From: Typhlomys cinereus
Lineage: Eukaryota > Chordata > Mammalia > Rodentia > Platacanthomyidae
NCBI GenBank assembly: GCA_023101885.1
Contig: JALPQD010000005.1
Location: 1,065,520-1,129,519, forward strand
DNA length: 64,000 nt
Reading direction: 5' to 3'
The notes beneath the pieces were generated by a model. That model worked only from the letters and a program-made list of their open reading frames with translations. It did not search any database and was not told the origin of the DNA. Positions 53,050-63,520 of this stretch are shown here, piece by piece; position 1 is the stretch's first letter; every line of letters begins with the position of its first letter. Both the position numbers and the translations under genes were made by a program.

Positions 53050-53250
53050 TTGTTTTGAAACCGGGTCTCTCGAGTCCAGATGGGCCTGAACCATAGGATT
53101 AGCTTCAACTTCTGATCCCTCCTTTCTAGAGGGTTAGATTACAGGCAGGCACCCCCATGCCCAGCTTATGCAGTGCTGAGGATGGAACTCAGAGCCTTGG
53201 ACATGTTAGAAAAATATTCTACCAATGGAACTGCACCCCCAGATGTGGTG
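53050..53250 (-). repeat. ID_B1 dimeric SINE, minus strand
   Basis: GAAACCGGGTCTCTCGAGTC, GATGGGCCTGAACCATAGGA and GATTACAGGCAGGCACCCCC (B1), then AGTGCTGAGGATGGAACTCA and CTACCAATGGAACTGCACCC (ID). Confidence 0.75.
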
Positions 53251-53499
53251 GGTTATAGTTTCCCACCCATCGAAGGTGGCACAATGCCATTTTGCTCTGG
53301 TCCGTGAGATGTGAGTCCAGACACGGCCAGTCAGGTTTCCTAATCTTATCTTTTTTCTGTCCTGGCAACCAGCCGTGCTCCTGAACCAGACTCCCTGTCA
53401 GCCCTGGGTTTCCAATGAGGATGGCAAAGGCTTGGGGCAGAGTCTCCCGCTATCTTGACAGCAGGTCATAAATAAGAAATATATTTTCAATTTTTTAAA
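53251..53499. other. Non-coding stretch, nothing recognised
   Basis: No exon or repeat recognised. Confidence 0.3.
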
Positions 53500-53529
53500 A
53501 ATTTATTTATTGAGTGTTTGGGTATACAT

Positions 53530-53582
<53 letters not shown>

Positions 53583-53715
53583 CCACAAGCGCGTACATGT
53601 GGAGGTCAGAGGACAACGTCCTGAACTCAGTTCTTGCCTTGTTCCCTGTGGTTGTCAGGCGTGTGGCAAGCAGCAGAGTCATCCTGTCAACCCCTCATTT
53701 TCAAACTCAAGTCAC
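53500..53715 (-). repeat. B4/RSINE1-type SINE, minus strand, with alternating GT/GC tail
   Basis: 53531-53583 is an unbroken alternating purine-pyrimidine run (GT then GC). After it come ATGTGGAGGTCAGAGGACAA, GTGGTTGTCAGGCGTGTGGC and GTCATCCTGTCAACCCC. Confidence 0.7.
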
Positions 53716-54303
53716 TGAAATCCAAGCATGATGGGTAACCCCAGCGGAACCCAGCCTAGCTTGGCTGAAATACAGAGGACTGAAGCTCACGCCTCATCCA
53801 TCTTGCTTCTTCGGACGCTGGCTTAGCAGCTATCAGTTGGTTAAGAGCTGTATGAGTCGAACTGGGAGCTAGGCTTCTCCTAACTTCCATCCCGTTTCCA
53901 TAATAGACCCACCCGAGAGTCTGGTATCATTAAACCAAGTATGGATAAAGATCCTGAGAAATGAGGCAGTTTCTCCAGCCAACTGGGACAGGAAGCTGGT
54001 TTTTCTGAACCTTAAACCCCAGCAGTGCAAAGCTGCTTAGACCTCTGTTACTGATTATGAAGCAGGTACTTTCACCCCATTTAGTCACTGAGATGCCACC
54101 TTTTCCTGGATTAGTCACTTTGACATCCTTCTGCCGTCTCTTTTCTATTTTCTCCAAGCAGTGGGCTGCAGGAAACCTTCCCTCATCGTGTTTCTCTGCA
54201 TAGAGGTAAATGCGGCTCTCACTGAACAGCCAAGAAACTTGCCTGGAAGCCACGAAGGGTGTGGCGAGCGTTTTATGTGACTGCAACATCACAGGTCGAC
54301 TTT
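53716..54303. other. Non-coding stretch, nothing recognised
   Basis: No exon or repeat recognised. Confidence 0.35.
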
Positions 54304-54556
54304 AAAAGTGGGTAGCTAGGGCCGGAGAGATGGCTCACGAGTTAAGCCTCTGCCTCACAAGCAGAAAGACATGAGTTCAGATCTCAGATCCCACGTAAAA
54401 ACTCCAAGCAGAAATGATGGTGGCTTGTACTTCTGAATTTGGAAGGCAGAACCTGGGGAACTCCAGAGTAAAGCAAGCAAAGAGTAAGTAGAACAATCCA
54501 GGGTGATTCCTGAAGTCACCCTTGGGCTGCTAGAGGCACACACAATGCCTTCTGAT

Positions 54557-54600
<44 letters not shown>

Positions 54601-54631
54601 AATAAATGAAAGATGTTTTAAAAAGTGGGTA
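54304..54631 (+). repeat. B2-superfamily SINE, subfamily B/C mixed, with TSD
   Basis: Element 54315-54620: head GGCCGGAGAGATGGCTCACG, box B GAGTTCAGATCTCAG, GGAACTCCAGAGTAAAGCAA, CAATCCAGGGTGATTCCTGA, CTAGAGGCACACACAATGCC, CA repeat, AAATAAATGAAAG tail. Flanks AAAAGTGGGTA at 54304-54314 and 54621-54631. Confidence 0.85.
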
Positions 54632-55246
54632 TCTGGAGTACAGGCAAGCTATGGAAACAACCCGACCACTTAGTGAGCAGGTGGGGGGGTGGCTTTGTAG
54701 TGCTTCTTCCCACAGCCATGGTCACTGTCTCATCCTCGTTGAGGGGTTCCCAAAGTGTCAGAGGTTAAGAAACCCAGTTTTCTGACTGTCAGAACTCTTC
54801 TTTACAAATGCTGGCCAGTCTTCAAAGATTTCATCATTGTGCAATGACGGGCTCCTCCAGCCCCTTAAGGTCCATCCGAGGTGCGATCAGCTACCAGTGA
54901 CCATTCAGTTTTCATCCTTTGCTGATAGGAAGTGCCCCGTATGTGTTTTCCCATAGACAAGAGAGGATGTCTACGTTCTGACTTCAAAGTGGATCAGGTA
55001 TTTATAGTGATCCCCTGGTTGACCACTTCTGACCCAGCCACTGACTATTTTAGTTCTTCTAAAGTAACACAGCCAAAGACTTCTCCTACTTGTTCATTTA
55101 TTTTAATTACTCTTATTTTATTTTCCCCTTTATATTGTAGATACAGTTTGGCAACAAAAGTCCTATATTCCAGCAAATCTCTCAGTCCAGGGAAACCAAG
55201 ACTGTTGGTTATCCTAGAGAATGTGTTCCTTTCCTCAACCAACATT
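54632..55246. other. Non-coding stretch, nothing recognised
   Basis: No exon or repeat recognised. Confidence 0.35.
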
Positions 55247-55265
55247 CTGTGTGTGTGTGTGCGTG

Positions 55266-55296
<31 letters not shown>

Positions 55297-55297
55297 T
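55247..55297. repeat. (GT)n microsatellite
   Basis: About 50 bp of GT with two GC steps, outside a SINE. Confidence 0.9.
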
Positions 55298-55365
55298 ACA
55301 ATATCTACATTTCATTATGGCAATGAGAGTGTTACAAAATATTTATGTCATGAGGTGGGGGGAGG

Positions 55366-55975
55366 GGAATGGGGAGGTATCTCAGGGGTTAAAGCCTTTG
55401 CTTCCGAAGCAAAAGGAACTAAGCCTTGATGCCTAGATCTTAATTAAAAAATGTCTAGCAGACATGGTGGGGGCTTGCAATTCTTATTCCCAAACTTTGT
55501 TTATTCATTGTGTGTGTGTGTGTGTGTGTGTGTATTAAAGGGCACTGTGTGTCCCTGTGGAGGACCAAGGCTAACTTCAGGAATCATCCTGGATTGCTTC
55601 TACCTCTTTTTTGCTTCACTCTGGGATTTCCCAGGCTCCGCCCACCAGGACTGGAAGTGCAGGCTGCCGCTGTTTCTGCCTGGCGTTTTTAGGTGGGACC
55701 TGGAATCTGAACTCAGGACCTCCTGCTTGCCAGACAGAATCTTAACCTCTGAATCATCTCTCCAGCCAGTGGCCTACAATTCTAACCATGGAAAGTAAAG
55801 TCTGGGACACCCCAGAGCAAAGCAGTAAGACAGAGCAATCCAGGATGATTCCGGATGTCACTTTTGGGCCTCCACAGGCATGCATACTAGTGCTCTCCTA
55901 TATATGTACCCACACACATATGCACATGTGCACCAATCCACGTGCAAACACACATACATACACACACAGGAAATG
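55366..55975 (+). repeat. B2-superfamily SINE, subfamily C, split by a nested SINE
   Basis: 5' part 55366-55497: GGGGAGGTATCTCAGGGGTT, ATGGTGGGGGCTTGCAATTC. 3' part 55768-55975: GGCCTACAATTCTAACCATG, CCCCAGAGCAAAGCAGTAAG, CAATCCAGGATGATTCCGGA, CACAGGCATGCATACTAGTG and a CA tail. The two parts join to a normal subfamily C order. Confidence 0.8.
55498..55767 (-). repeat. B2-superfamily SINE, subfamily B, nested, minus strand
   Basis: Tail TTTGTTTATTCATTGTGTG, AAAGGGCACTGTGTGTCCCT, GGAATCATCCTGGATTGCTT, GGAATCTGAACTCAGGACCT and GAATCATCTCTCCAGCC. The flanks GGCTTGCAATTCTTA and GGCCTACAATTCTAA look like a decayed target-site duplication. Confidence 0.85.
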
Positions 55976-56269
55976 AAGAAAGAGAATGAGGCAGCACGGG
56001 ATGGAGACCCACTGACCTAGGGAACGATTTGACTCAAAGAATGGCCGAGAAGAAGATAAGGCTGGGCTCTTGTTTTGGGGTGGGCATTTGGCATCTCTCT
56101 CGCTGACTCTTGCAGAGCCTCTAGAACATCCAAAGGAGCATATGAGACTTGAGAAGGAAGCCTGCTTCTGTTCCTCTTCCAACCTCCTTCCAAATTTCTC
56201 TTCTAGAAGCTTTTTCATCCTCGTGTTGAAAATTGCTGGCAAATCCAGACTTGTGTAGGTTCTGGCTTT
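55976..56269. other. Non-coding stretch, nothing recognised
   Basis: No exon or repeat recognised. Confidence 0.3.
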
Positions 56270-56445
56270 AGATTTTGACTCTGCCTCCTGCCCTGACCAA
56301 TCTTGCTGTGTCTACGCTTCCTGAACTGTAAAGAACAGACGATAATGACACATCTGCCTCATTGAGCTAATGGGAAGAGTACATGGGAGAAACCACTAAT
56401 GGCCCCATTCCTAGCACAACACTTAGGGGATACCTAATGAACTTT
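56270..56445 (+). repeat. MIR element, plus strand, diverged
   Basis: CTTGCTGTGTCTACGCTTCC, TGAACTGTAAAGAACAGACG, ATAATGACACATCTGCCTCA, CATTCCTAGCACAACACTTA and GGGGATACCTAATGAAC follow the MIR order 'tctgtaaaatgg..ataatagtacctacctca..gcctggcaca.agtaagcgctcaat'. Confidence 0.65.
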
Positions 56446-57099
56446 CTTTATCATTGACCCCAGCTGCCCAGCTCTGCCCCTTCCGGTAGCAATTTGTAAG
56501 TAAAACTGTAGAAAATAAAATTAGGTAACCATTAAAGCTAAGTGAGATCGCGGGGGGGGGGGACCCCAATTCAATATACTCTGTGTTCATATAAGATGAG
56601 ATTAGTGTACAAATATGCATGAAAGGCAGACCACGTGAAGACACAGAAAGGGGCTGTTCATAGTCCAAAGAAAATCCCAAGAAAATGGTGCTTCTGATAC
56701 CTTGATCCTGGAGTCTCAGCTTCTAGAATGGTGTGCAAATAAATTTCCATGATTTAATCTACCCAAGCTTTGGTATCCCGTTAGGTGGTCCTGGGAGACT
56801 GACATCCCTTCTTATTCTTGTTGTAGAATTTTTGTAGATTTAAGCTCCTGAGACCAAACCTAGCTGTTTCTTTAATTCCCTGTTCTTTATTTTAATCCTT
56901 TAGAAAATTCCAGAACTTCAGTTGTAGACTCAAAACAAGGAGGACAGGCAAGTTTATTTATTGAGTAACCATACATATACTGTACCTTATAGTGGCTATC
57001 ATTATGTTAGAAAAGTGAAGGTCAGAGAGGTTGCATGTCAACTAAAACAACCAGACATCCAGTAAACGCTTACTAAAGATCTGTACTCCCTGGGTCTCA
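56446..57099. other. Non-coding stretch, nothing recognised
   Basis: AT-rich; a short G-run at 56551-56561. No exon or repeat recognised. Confidence 0.35.
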
Positions 57100-57210
57100 T
57101 GCTCGTGTTTAGAATCCTTGCAACTGCGAGGTACAGGCAGGATCATTACAAGCCAGCTTGGTTTAGATAGTGAGCTACACAGTGAGACCCTGACTTCAAA
57201 ACAAGACAAA
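57100..57210 (+). repeat. B1 fragment
   Basis: GAATCCTTGCAACTGCGAGG, GGCAGGATCATTACAAGCCA and GTGAGACCCTGACTTCAAAA. Confidence 0.6.
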
Positions 57211-57509
57211 TCAGACCTCTCTCGCTTTACCAGCCCCCTTTTAAAAATATTTTCATCAAAAGCACATATTGCACATCAAAGCCTTTTTATGCAACAGCAG
57301 CCAGAGAACCAGAACATTTACTCTGACTTAAATGTTGTCATAGGCTACTGAACCTCTCACCCCGAGGTGGCCTCTCACCAGCTGTTGTTTATTTGCAACT
57401 GAACACAGCTCTAAGCGGTTCACCCACCGCCCCACCTCCCTGGCGACAGAAAACAAAGCAAGACAAAACAAACCAGGGCCTCAACCAGCTTTGGAAGAAA
57501 AGCAGCTAC

Positions 57510-57668
57510 TTTCTGCTTCTTTTTTTTTTTCTTTCCTGATTTTGATGATGATGATGATTTTCCTGTATTTCCGTTTGCCCTAGGTAGTCCAGCTGTCCTT
57601 GAACTTGTAATTCTGCCTCGGCCTCCCAAGTGCTGGGATGAGAGATGAGACTTATCACGCCCGGCTTT
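57510..57668 (-). repeat. B1 SINE, minus strand
   Basis: T-run with (GAT)n insertion, TAGTCCAGCTGTCCTTGAAC, CTGCCTCGGCCTCCCAAGTG, CTGGGATGAGAGATGAGACT and ATCACGCCCGGCTTT. Good reverse match to B1. Confidence 0.85.
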
Positions 57669-59664
57669 ATGTTCTGTTTCATGCCAGGTGTTCATGCCAG
57701 GTGTTCCCTGGCCGAATCACATGGCAGAGCCTGTGATGGAAAGGGGTGGCAGAGCCAGCCGGCCGCCTCTCAAAGCTCACTGATCGGAACAGCCGGGCTC
57801 TCTGTGACACCTTTGTTAAGCACAATTCAAGAAAGCTGCTTTTTCCCACAGTGTGAGCACAGTAACACTGGCCAGATGAGCTTGCAACACGGCTACCAAG
57901 GACTGGAAAAGGACCCAGTCAAGGGAAAAGAGGGAAGATGATAAACCAGGTGCAGGTTGCGTAGGCTGAGTGCAGTTAGGGCCCGAGCTAGGAGCGGGAG
58001 GGAGCGACATGGCCTCCTGAAGAAAGGGTTTCCTTACAGATGAAGGTTCCTCTTCTGCCTCCCTCCTTCCCAGTACAACTTTAGTCCCAAGAGACGCGTG
58101 CCAAATGGATGTTGCTCCACGGTATCATTTCCAAAGTATTCTCTTACTGAGAAAATCTGCTCTTGCATTTGGAGGAAGCGCTCCCCTTGCAAGGAAATTC
58201 AGGTCTCTGGAAACCCAAACTGCATGTTTACCTCACTGGAGAGAAGGGGCAGAAGTTTCTGAGCCGGGCAAAGCTAATCTTCAAAGCACCACCTGGAACC
58301 AGGAGCAGTTTCACCTGCCTGCCCAGTGGGGCTGGGGAGACCACGGGAAGCTGTGCGCTCGGCTCAGCGGGAGCCTCTGTGGGCAGTGTTAGAAAAAGAG
58401 GAAAGTGTGTGTGGGGAGGGGGGGTCAGAGAAGGAGGCAGAATACGAACCCAAGCTTCATGCATGAAGACTGAAGTTTATTCAGGAAGCTCCTCCAAACT
58501 CCAGCAAGGGAGCAGCAATTTCCCCTTGAGATGAAAATCACTACTGATTTGAAGTCGGGGTGCAAGCTTTTAACAATTGGAGTGCAGAGGAAGGAATTTC
58601 GATTTGACCGGTTGGTTCTGTTCCATCCCAGAATAACTAGGTGTCTATCCGGTTATCTATTTCCTTCTTATATCCCATTAACATTCTTGATGGGGTCTCC
58701 AGTGGAGATCTATTTCCAATCTCAGATCTACCAAGTGAGCGCTCTGATTTGAGGTCTGGTTCCGGATCTATCACAGACAGGTAAGAAGAGCAGAGGAAAT
58801 CTTCCTGCAGCGAGGTTTGAGACCCCCCTTGTGCCATATCCCCGAGTGTCTGCCTTGGTTTCGGATAAGCAGGTGAGCATCATCCCAGGTTGAGAATGGA
58901 GAGCTTCCCTCCGTCTCCGCAGCATAGGTCTTCTGAGACCCTCTTTGAGTCAGAGGCACCACGATTGGGACACTATCCAGGGTTGAGGCTGCTCTAGGGA
59001 TTGGCTTTGTTGTCTCACGGTCAGTATCAGGTCCCCCTCGTCATCTCTCTGCCATGTATTCTGCTTCCTCTGTTAATTCTTCAGACCAAATGCCAGACAG
59101 CTAATGCCAATCGCTCTGCTCACTGGCCATGTCCTCCGAGAAGCACTGCTGCCCAAGGCATCTTTCTGAGTCATCAATGGGGGTAGGGGGGGTGGGGGGT
59201 GGACAGGCTGCCTTAGGCCAGGTCCCTTCCTCTGATTCACTCAGTGGTCACTTGTGCAGATACCTTAATGACTTCCTAATCTAAGGTGCTAGGGACTCAA
59301 TGGTTGCCACTAGACACAACCGTTGAATATCACAGCCCCTGAGACTTGCATGTGGGCTACTATATTCCAAGCACGCGACGCTCACTTTTTCCTGAGATGA
59401 CGGACCACAGCAAAATTTATTTCACAGGGTGGCAGAGTGGATCCCACCAGGCAAGGCATAAGGGAAATTGCACTATAACCTGTTCAATATTATACTAATG
59501 ATAGTGTCCTTTTGACACATTTGGCTTTGCAGAAAGACGATTCCTTTATCTCCAAAGGGACGATACTGGGGGAAGGAGTATCTCGCCACCTTGTTGTGTT
59601 AAGGGATGTTCAGCGGGGGCTAGCCAGTTCTGTCTTCAAACTTTCACAACACTCTGAGTGCATA
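57669..59664. other. Non-coding stretch, nothing recognised
   Basis: About 2 kb of single-copy-looking DNA, the longest repeat-poor stretch downstream of LRRC8D. It includes a small tandem word at 57681-57710 (CATGCCAGGTGTT twice) and a G-rich patch at 59180-59200. No exon recognised. Confidence 0.35.
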
Positions 59665-59665
59665 G

Positions 59666-59702
<37 letters not shown>
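59665..59702. repeat. (GT)n microsatellite
   Basis: About 36 bp of GT. Confidence 0.9.
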
Positions 59703-59703
<1 letters not shown>

Positions 59704-60187
59704 ACAAAAGAGTGTGAAATTAGTGACCCCGATCAGAGGACTTGTTTCTGTTTAGTCTTGCTTTCTCTCTACTAATCCCCACTTCACTACTAACTTCACC
59801 CCAAAGTTTTTAAACACAAAGAGTTCAGCATACAGGGAGAAAGGGAGAAGTGGCTGTGAATAGGCAGAAGTAAGGCGATACCGGGTGTGAGTTCCCAGAA
59901 GGGCTGGGCTGACGGCCCACAGAAATGAACTTCTGGGGAATTTTGGCTCAAAACTAAACATCCTGCCATTGCCAGGAATATCAGGCCCTCAGTATAAAAA
60001 GTGGCCTTGATCTTGGGCAGAGCTACATCTGGCCACCCGGGACCCTCTGCCTTACCACACAGGTAGCCAGTGAGATTGGCGGTCTGACTCACTAGAGCAC
60101 TTTGTATGAAGTTCACCTGGTCTATCCTCATTGACAGGGGAGAGTACCTCAGTAGATGTTTCTTTAAAAGCCCTTTGCCCCTAACCC
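59703..60187. other. Non-coding stretch, nothing recognised
   Basis: No exon or repeat recognised. Confidence 0.3.
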
Positions 60188-60325
60188 AAAACTGGGGATC
60201 TAGTGTGGTGACCTCCAGATACATTGCCAGAATTTGGGAGACAAAAGCAGGAGGATCAGGAGTTTACAGCCAGTTTCCGCTACATGCGAGTTTGAGGCCA
60301 CCTAAAAGCACCCACAAAAACAGCC
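60188..60325 (+). repeat. B1 SINE, diverged
   Basis: GATCTAGTGTGGTGACCTCC, TTGCCAGAATTTGGGAGACA, AAAGCAGGAGGATCAGGAGT, GCTACATGCGAGTTTGAGG. Confidence 0.6.
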
Positions 60326-60943
60326 AACCAAACAACCGACCCACCAGATCCTTTTGGAATTGGCTCAGGTTGTTCCTGTGAAGGTGGAAAACACGCTATA
60401 GACACTCACAATTTATATTTAAAAGCAAAATTTCACAAATATATTGTAAGCTGGTCTTGGTCCTGCACAGACTATCTAGTAAATTTTACTGGCCCCATGT
60501 GGTACCATGTGGGGTGGGAAGATTAAGCAGTAAGCAAGATGCATGGAAGGAAACTTCTGATATGATCCTTGAAGGGGGGCACAGGAAGACAGAGTGAGGG
60601 GAGATAGGGAAGTGAAGGAAGAGATGAAGCATTCTCTATTTGGAGACGTTCCTCTTCGGCAGTGACAGCTGGCGGGGTCTTGGCTTTCTCTCCAGGGGTT
60701 TTTCATTTTGTTAATTAGGGGCACTGGAAAAATTGCCCTGATAATTACAGTGTCTAGACTTGGAGAGCTGCGGAAGGCAGTGGGAGAATATTCAACGCGC
60801 GACGTCAGGAGAGTCTTTCCTGAGAACAATGAGGTGCTGAGCCGTGTTTCTCAGGGTAGGCCCGAGGGAGGGTTGGGGGGCTGTCGCTTAGTGATAGAGC
60901 ATTTGCTAAAGCCTTAAATCCAATCTTTAGCATCACAAACAAC
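60326..60943. other. Non-coding stretch with an ID-like fragment
   Basis: 60880-60935 (GGGGGCTGTCGCTTAGTGAT, AGAGCATTTGCTAAAGCC) resembles a decayed ID. The rest is unrecognised. Confidence 0.4.
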
Positions 60944-61345
60944 AAGAGCTGGGGACGTAGCTCAGTGGGTAGAGTGCTTGCTCGGCATCAGGAGGCCCTG
61001 GGTTAGGGCTCCAGCTCTGTGTCAACCGGACAGGAGACACACTGCAGCGATCCCAGGAGAGGCACTGCAGCGATCCCAGGAGACGCACTGCAGCGATCCC
61101 AGGAGACACACTACAGCGATCCCAGGACAGGAGACACTCTGCAGTGATCCCAGGAGAGGCACTGCAGCGATCCCAGGAGAGGCACTGCAGCGATCCCAGG
61201 AGACGCACTGCAGCGATCCCAGGAGACACACTACAGCGATCCCAGGACAGGAGACACTCTGCAGTGATCCCAGGAGACACACTGTAGCGATCCCAGGACT
61301 GGGGAGAGGTAGGTGTTCGAAGCCAGCCTGGGGCATCTGAACCTC
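60944..61345 (+). repeat. ID_B1 SINE expanded by an internal minisatellite
   Basis: ID half 60944-61020 (GAGCTGGGGACGTAGCTCAG, TGGGTAGAGTGCTTGCTCGG, GGCCCTGGGTTAGGGCTCCA). The B1 half resumes at about 61280 with CTGTAGCGATCCCAGGACTG, GGGAGAGGTAGGTGTTCGAA and GCCAGCCTGGGGCATC. Between them the first bases of the B1 are multiplied. Confidence 0.8.
61028..61300 (+). repeat. 23-bp minisatellite with 120-bp higher-order unit
   Basis: Eleven copies of (C/A)TGCAGCGATCCCAGGAGAGG-type monomers. Spacing is 23 bp except for 28 bp where CAGGA is inserted. The order 23,23,23,28 then 23,23,23,23,28,23 gives a 120-bp higher unit: 61081-61140 is identical to 61201-61260. No stop codon falls in several frames, so open frames of about 110-120 codons on both strands are by-products. 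Confidence 0.95.
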
Positions 61346-62029
61346 AGAACCCAAGGCTCATTCTTTGAAGGAGCCTCCAGGAGGCTGCAGAGGAAGCTGG
61401 GCCTCCGGGCGGTGGTCTTGGTGCCTTTGGCGTGTGTACGCACAGAGGGAGGAGGGACAGAGCTCTGCTTCTTGTCCATACCGAAATGTCAGGCTGCGTC
61501 TTCTGGAGTAGTTAGCGATCAAGTCACTAAGCAGGGCCTTTCCGCTCTCTCCAAGCCTGGCCGTCACATTTCCCCTTCCTCAGTTAAAGGCCATGCTTTT
61601 CTCTAGAGCTGGCTAGTGGGACATTGAACAGAAGGGTCCCTAGCCAATGTGAATCCCCCTGCCTCTAGCATCCAGTCAATAGAACCCCCTCTCAACACAG
61701 TGACTGCAGTGTGCCAGGCCACCCTCTTCCCATTCCTTTTACTTTTTTCCCAAGTGGAAGCATCACTATTTTTTTTTTTTTTCTGCTGCTGATGTATGAA
61801 AATCTTATTGCAAAAATTCAACATTGAAAAATAAAGAAATGAAAAAGTTCCTCTCCTCAGAGTTAACCTCCAATTAAGCATTCTATACACTATGCAACAT
61901 TCCATACATATGAAATATGTATGTATGTAGAACTATATATGGGTATGGATTATAGTTATGCAAATAGATCATGCTATGCATACTGTTGAGTTACCTGCAT
62001 TTTTTTTAGGATGTGCCTATCTTTTTTTA
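61346..62029. other. Non-coding stretch, T-run and AT-rich part
   Basis: No exon recognised. A T-run at 61770-61783 and AT-rich sequence to 62029. The ACCTGCATTTTT word at 61991-62002 recurs at 62314, after the next SINE. Confidence 0.35.
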
Positions 62030-62313
62030 AAAATTTTTTTATTATTATTTATTATGTATTCAATTGTGCATGTATGTGTGTGTGCGTGTGTGTATGTGTG
62101 TGCGTGTGTGTAGAACCACGGGCGAATTCGGGAACCACCATGGACGCCTCCACCTCCTCCTTGTTTACTCTGCTCCGGGATTCACAGGCTCCGCCCTACC
62201 AGGACCAGAAATGCAGGCCGCCCCCGCGTCTATACGTGGGGTCTAGGATTTGAACTCAGGACCTTCCCGCCTGCAAGGCAGAGGCTTAACCCCTGAGTCA
62301 CCTCTCCAGTCCC
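62003..62313 (-). repeat. B2-superfamily SINE, subfamily A, minus strand
   Basis: A-tail (reverse), GT/GC run, TAGAACCACGGGCGAATTCG, GGAACCACCATGGACGCCTC, CCGCCCTACCAGGACCAGAA, GGATTTGAACTCAGGACCTT and GAGTCACCTCTCCAGTCCC. The possible duplication ACCTGCATTTTT flanks it (61991-62002 and 62314-62325). Confidence 0.85.
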
Positions 62314-62325
62314 ACCTGCATTTTT

Positions 62326-62469
62326 ATTTACTGTATCAAACACAGAATTACCTCAGTTTTTAATTATAGTGTTTTTCAGTATTTCAGAATTGGCTTTACT
62401 AAATATCAGTTAATATTAGATCACTTCTTATTCTTACGTTCTACACCGACATCTTTACTTGCTTATGGT
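62326..62469. other. Non-coding stretch, nothing recognised
   Basis: AT-rich. Confidence 0.3.
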
Positions 62470-62735
62470 ATTCATGTGTTGTGTGTGGTGGTGTATGGTG
62501 TGCGCACCTCTGGATGCTCTAGAGGTTGGAGTAGGCTGTTGGGTGTCTTCCTCTACAGCTGTCTTGACTTAGGGTCTCTCACTGAACCGAGCTCACTGCT
62601 TTTCCAGGTAGGCTTGCCTGCCAGGAGGCCGCCACGCCCTGCGGCTACAGGCTTGTTATGTGGGATCCAAATTCAGGTTCTCATGCTTTTGCAGCAAGCA
62701 CTGTTACCCATGAGCTACCTCCCCTGCTCCCACTA
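62470..62735 (-). repeat. B4-type SINE, minus strand
   Basis: GTGTGTGGTGGTGTATGGTG, GGTCTCTCACTGAACCGAGC, CTTTTCCAGGTAGGCTTGCC, GGGATCCAAATTCAGGTTCT and CATGAGCTACCTCCCCTGCT: reversed B1-like middle and tRNA head. Confidence 0.65.
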
Positions 62736-62761
62736 TATTTTTTTTTCAATTTTATTGAGAG

Positions 62762-62763
62762 AC

Positions 62764-62804
<41 letters not shown>
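62762..62804. repeat. (GA)n microsatellite
   Basis: About 40 bp of GA, next to further AGAGACAGAG sequence up to 62855. Confidence 0.95.
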
Positions 62805-62807
<3 letters not shown>

Positions 62808-63084
62808 ACTAGAAAGACAGAGAGAGACTGAGAGATCTAGTTTTAGAGAGACAGCATAATTTCAATTCCTTAAAATTGTCAACTGTGTGTTAGAGTGTTG
62901 AATGAATTAAGACACCTTTTTCTAATTGCCTTGGATAACACAATATGCATGTGTCCTTATGCAGTGAGTCTGACATTTAAATGCCATCTTAAATCTTGAT
63001 CTTAAAATATGACTTTGAGAAATATAGGGGAAAGGGAACATACCACATCTCTGTTGACCGTTTATACAGAATTTTCCTCTTATG

Positions 63085-63453
63085 AATAATCTATAAAAGT
63101 CTGCTGGACTCAGCCCCTCTCTCAGCCATTACATAGAGATGGTGTGGCCAGTTCCCTTGATCCTGGTGTTGGTGTGTGCTCTCCTATCAAGCTGGACTGA
63201 GCACTGTAACCAGTAATCGTAAGAGAAAATAAACCCGGGGCTGGAGAGGTGGCTCAGGGGTTAAGCCTCTGCCTTGAAGGCAGAAGGTCCTGAGTTCAGA
63301 TCCTAGACCCCATGTATAGACGCCAGACGGAAGCGGGGGTGGCCTGTGTTTCTGGTCCTGGTAGGGCGGAGACTGTGAATCCCGGGGCAGAGTAAACAAG
63401 GAGGAGGTGGAGTCGGTCCATGGTGGTTCCCGAATTCGTCCGTGGTTCTACAT

Positions 63454-63520
<67 letters not shown>

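Noticed and set aside
60944..61020. Possible tRNA gene
   Set aside because: Box A and box B are present, but the sequence is an ID-type SINE unit followed by B1 sequence. No full cloverleaf with paired acceptor ends is seen. The same applies to the heads of the other SINEs.
61028..61300. CRISPR-like array
   Set aside because: Repeats are head-to-tail without unique spacers, in a mammalian genome, and derive from a SINE.
60933..61354. Open frames of 110-120 codons with a repeating motif on both strands
   Set aside because: They are translations of the 23-bp minisatellite, which happens to lack stops. There is no start context or splice sites.
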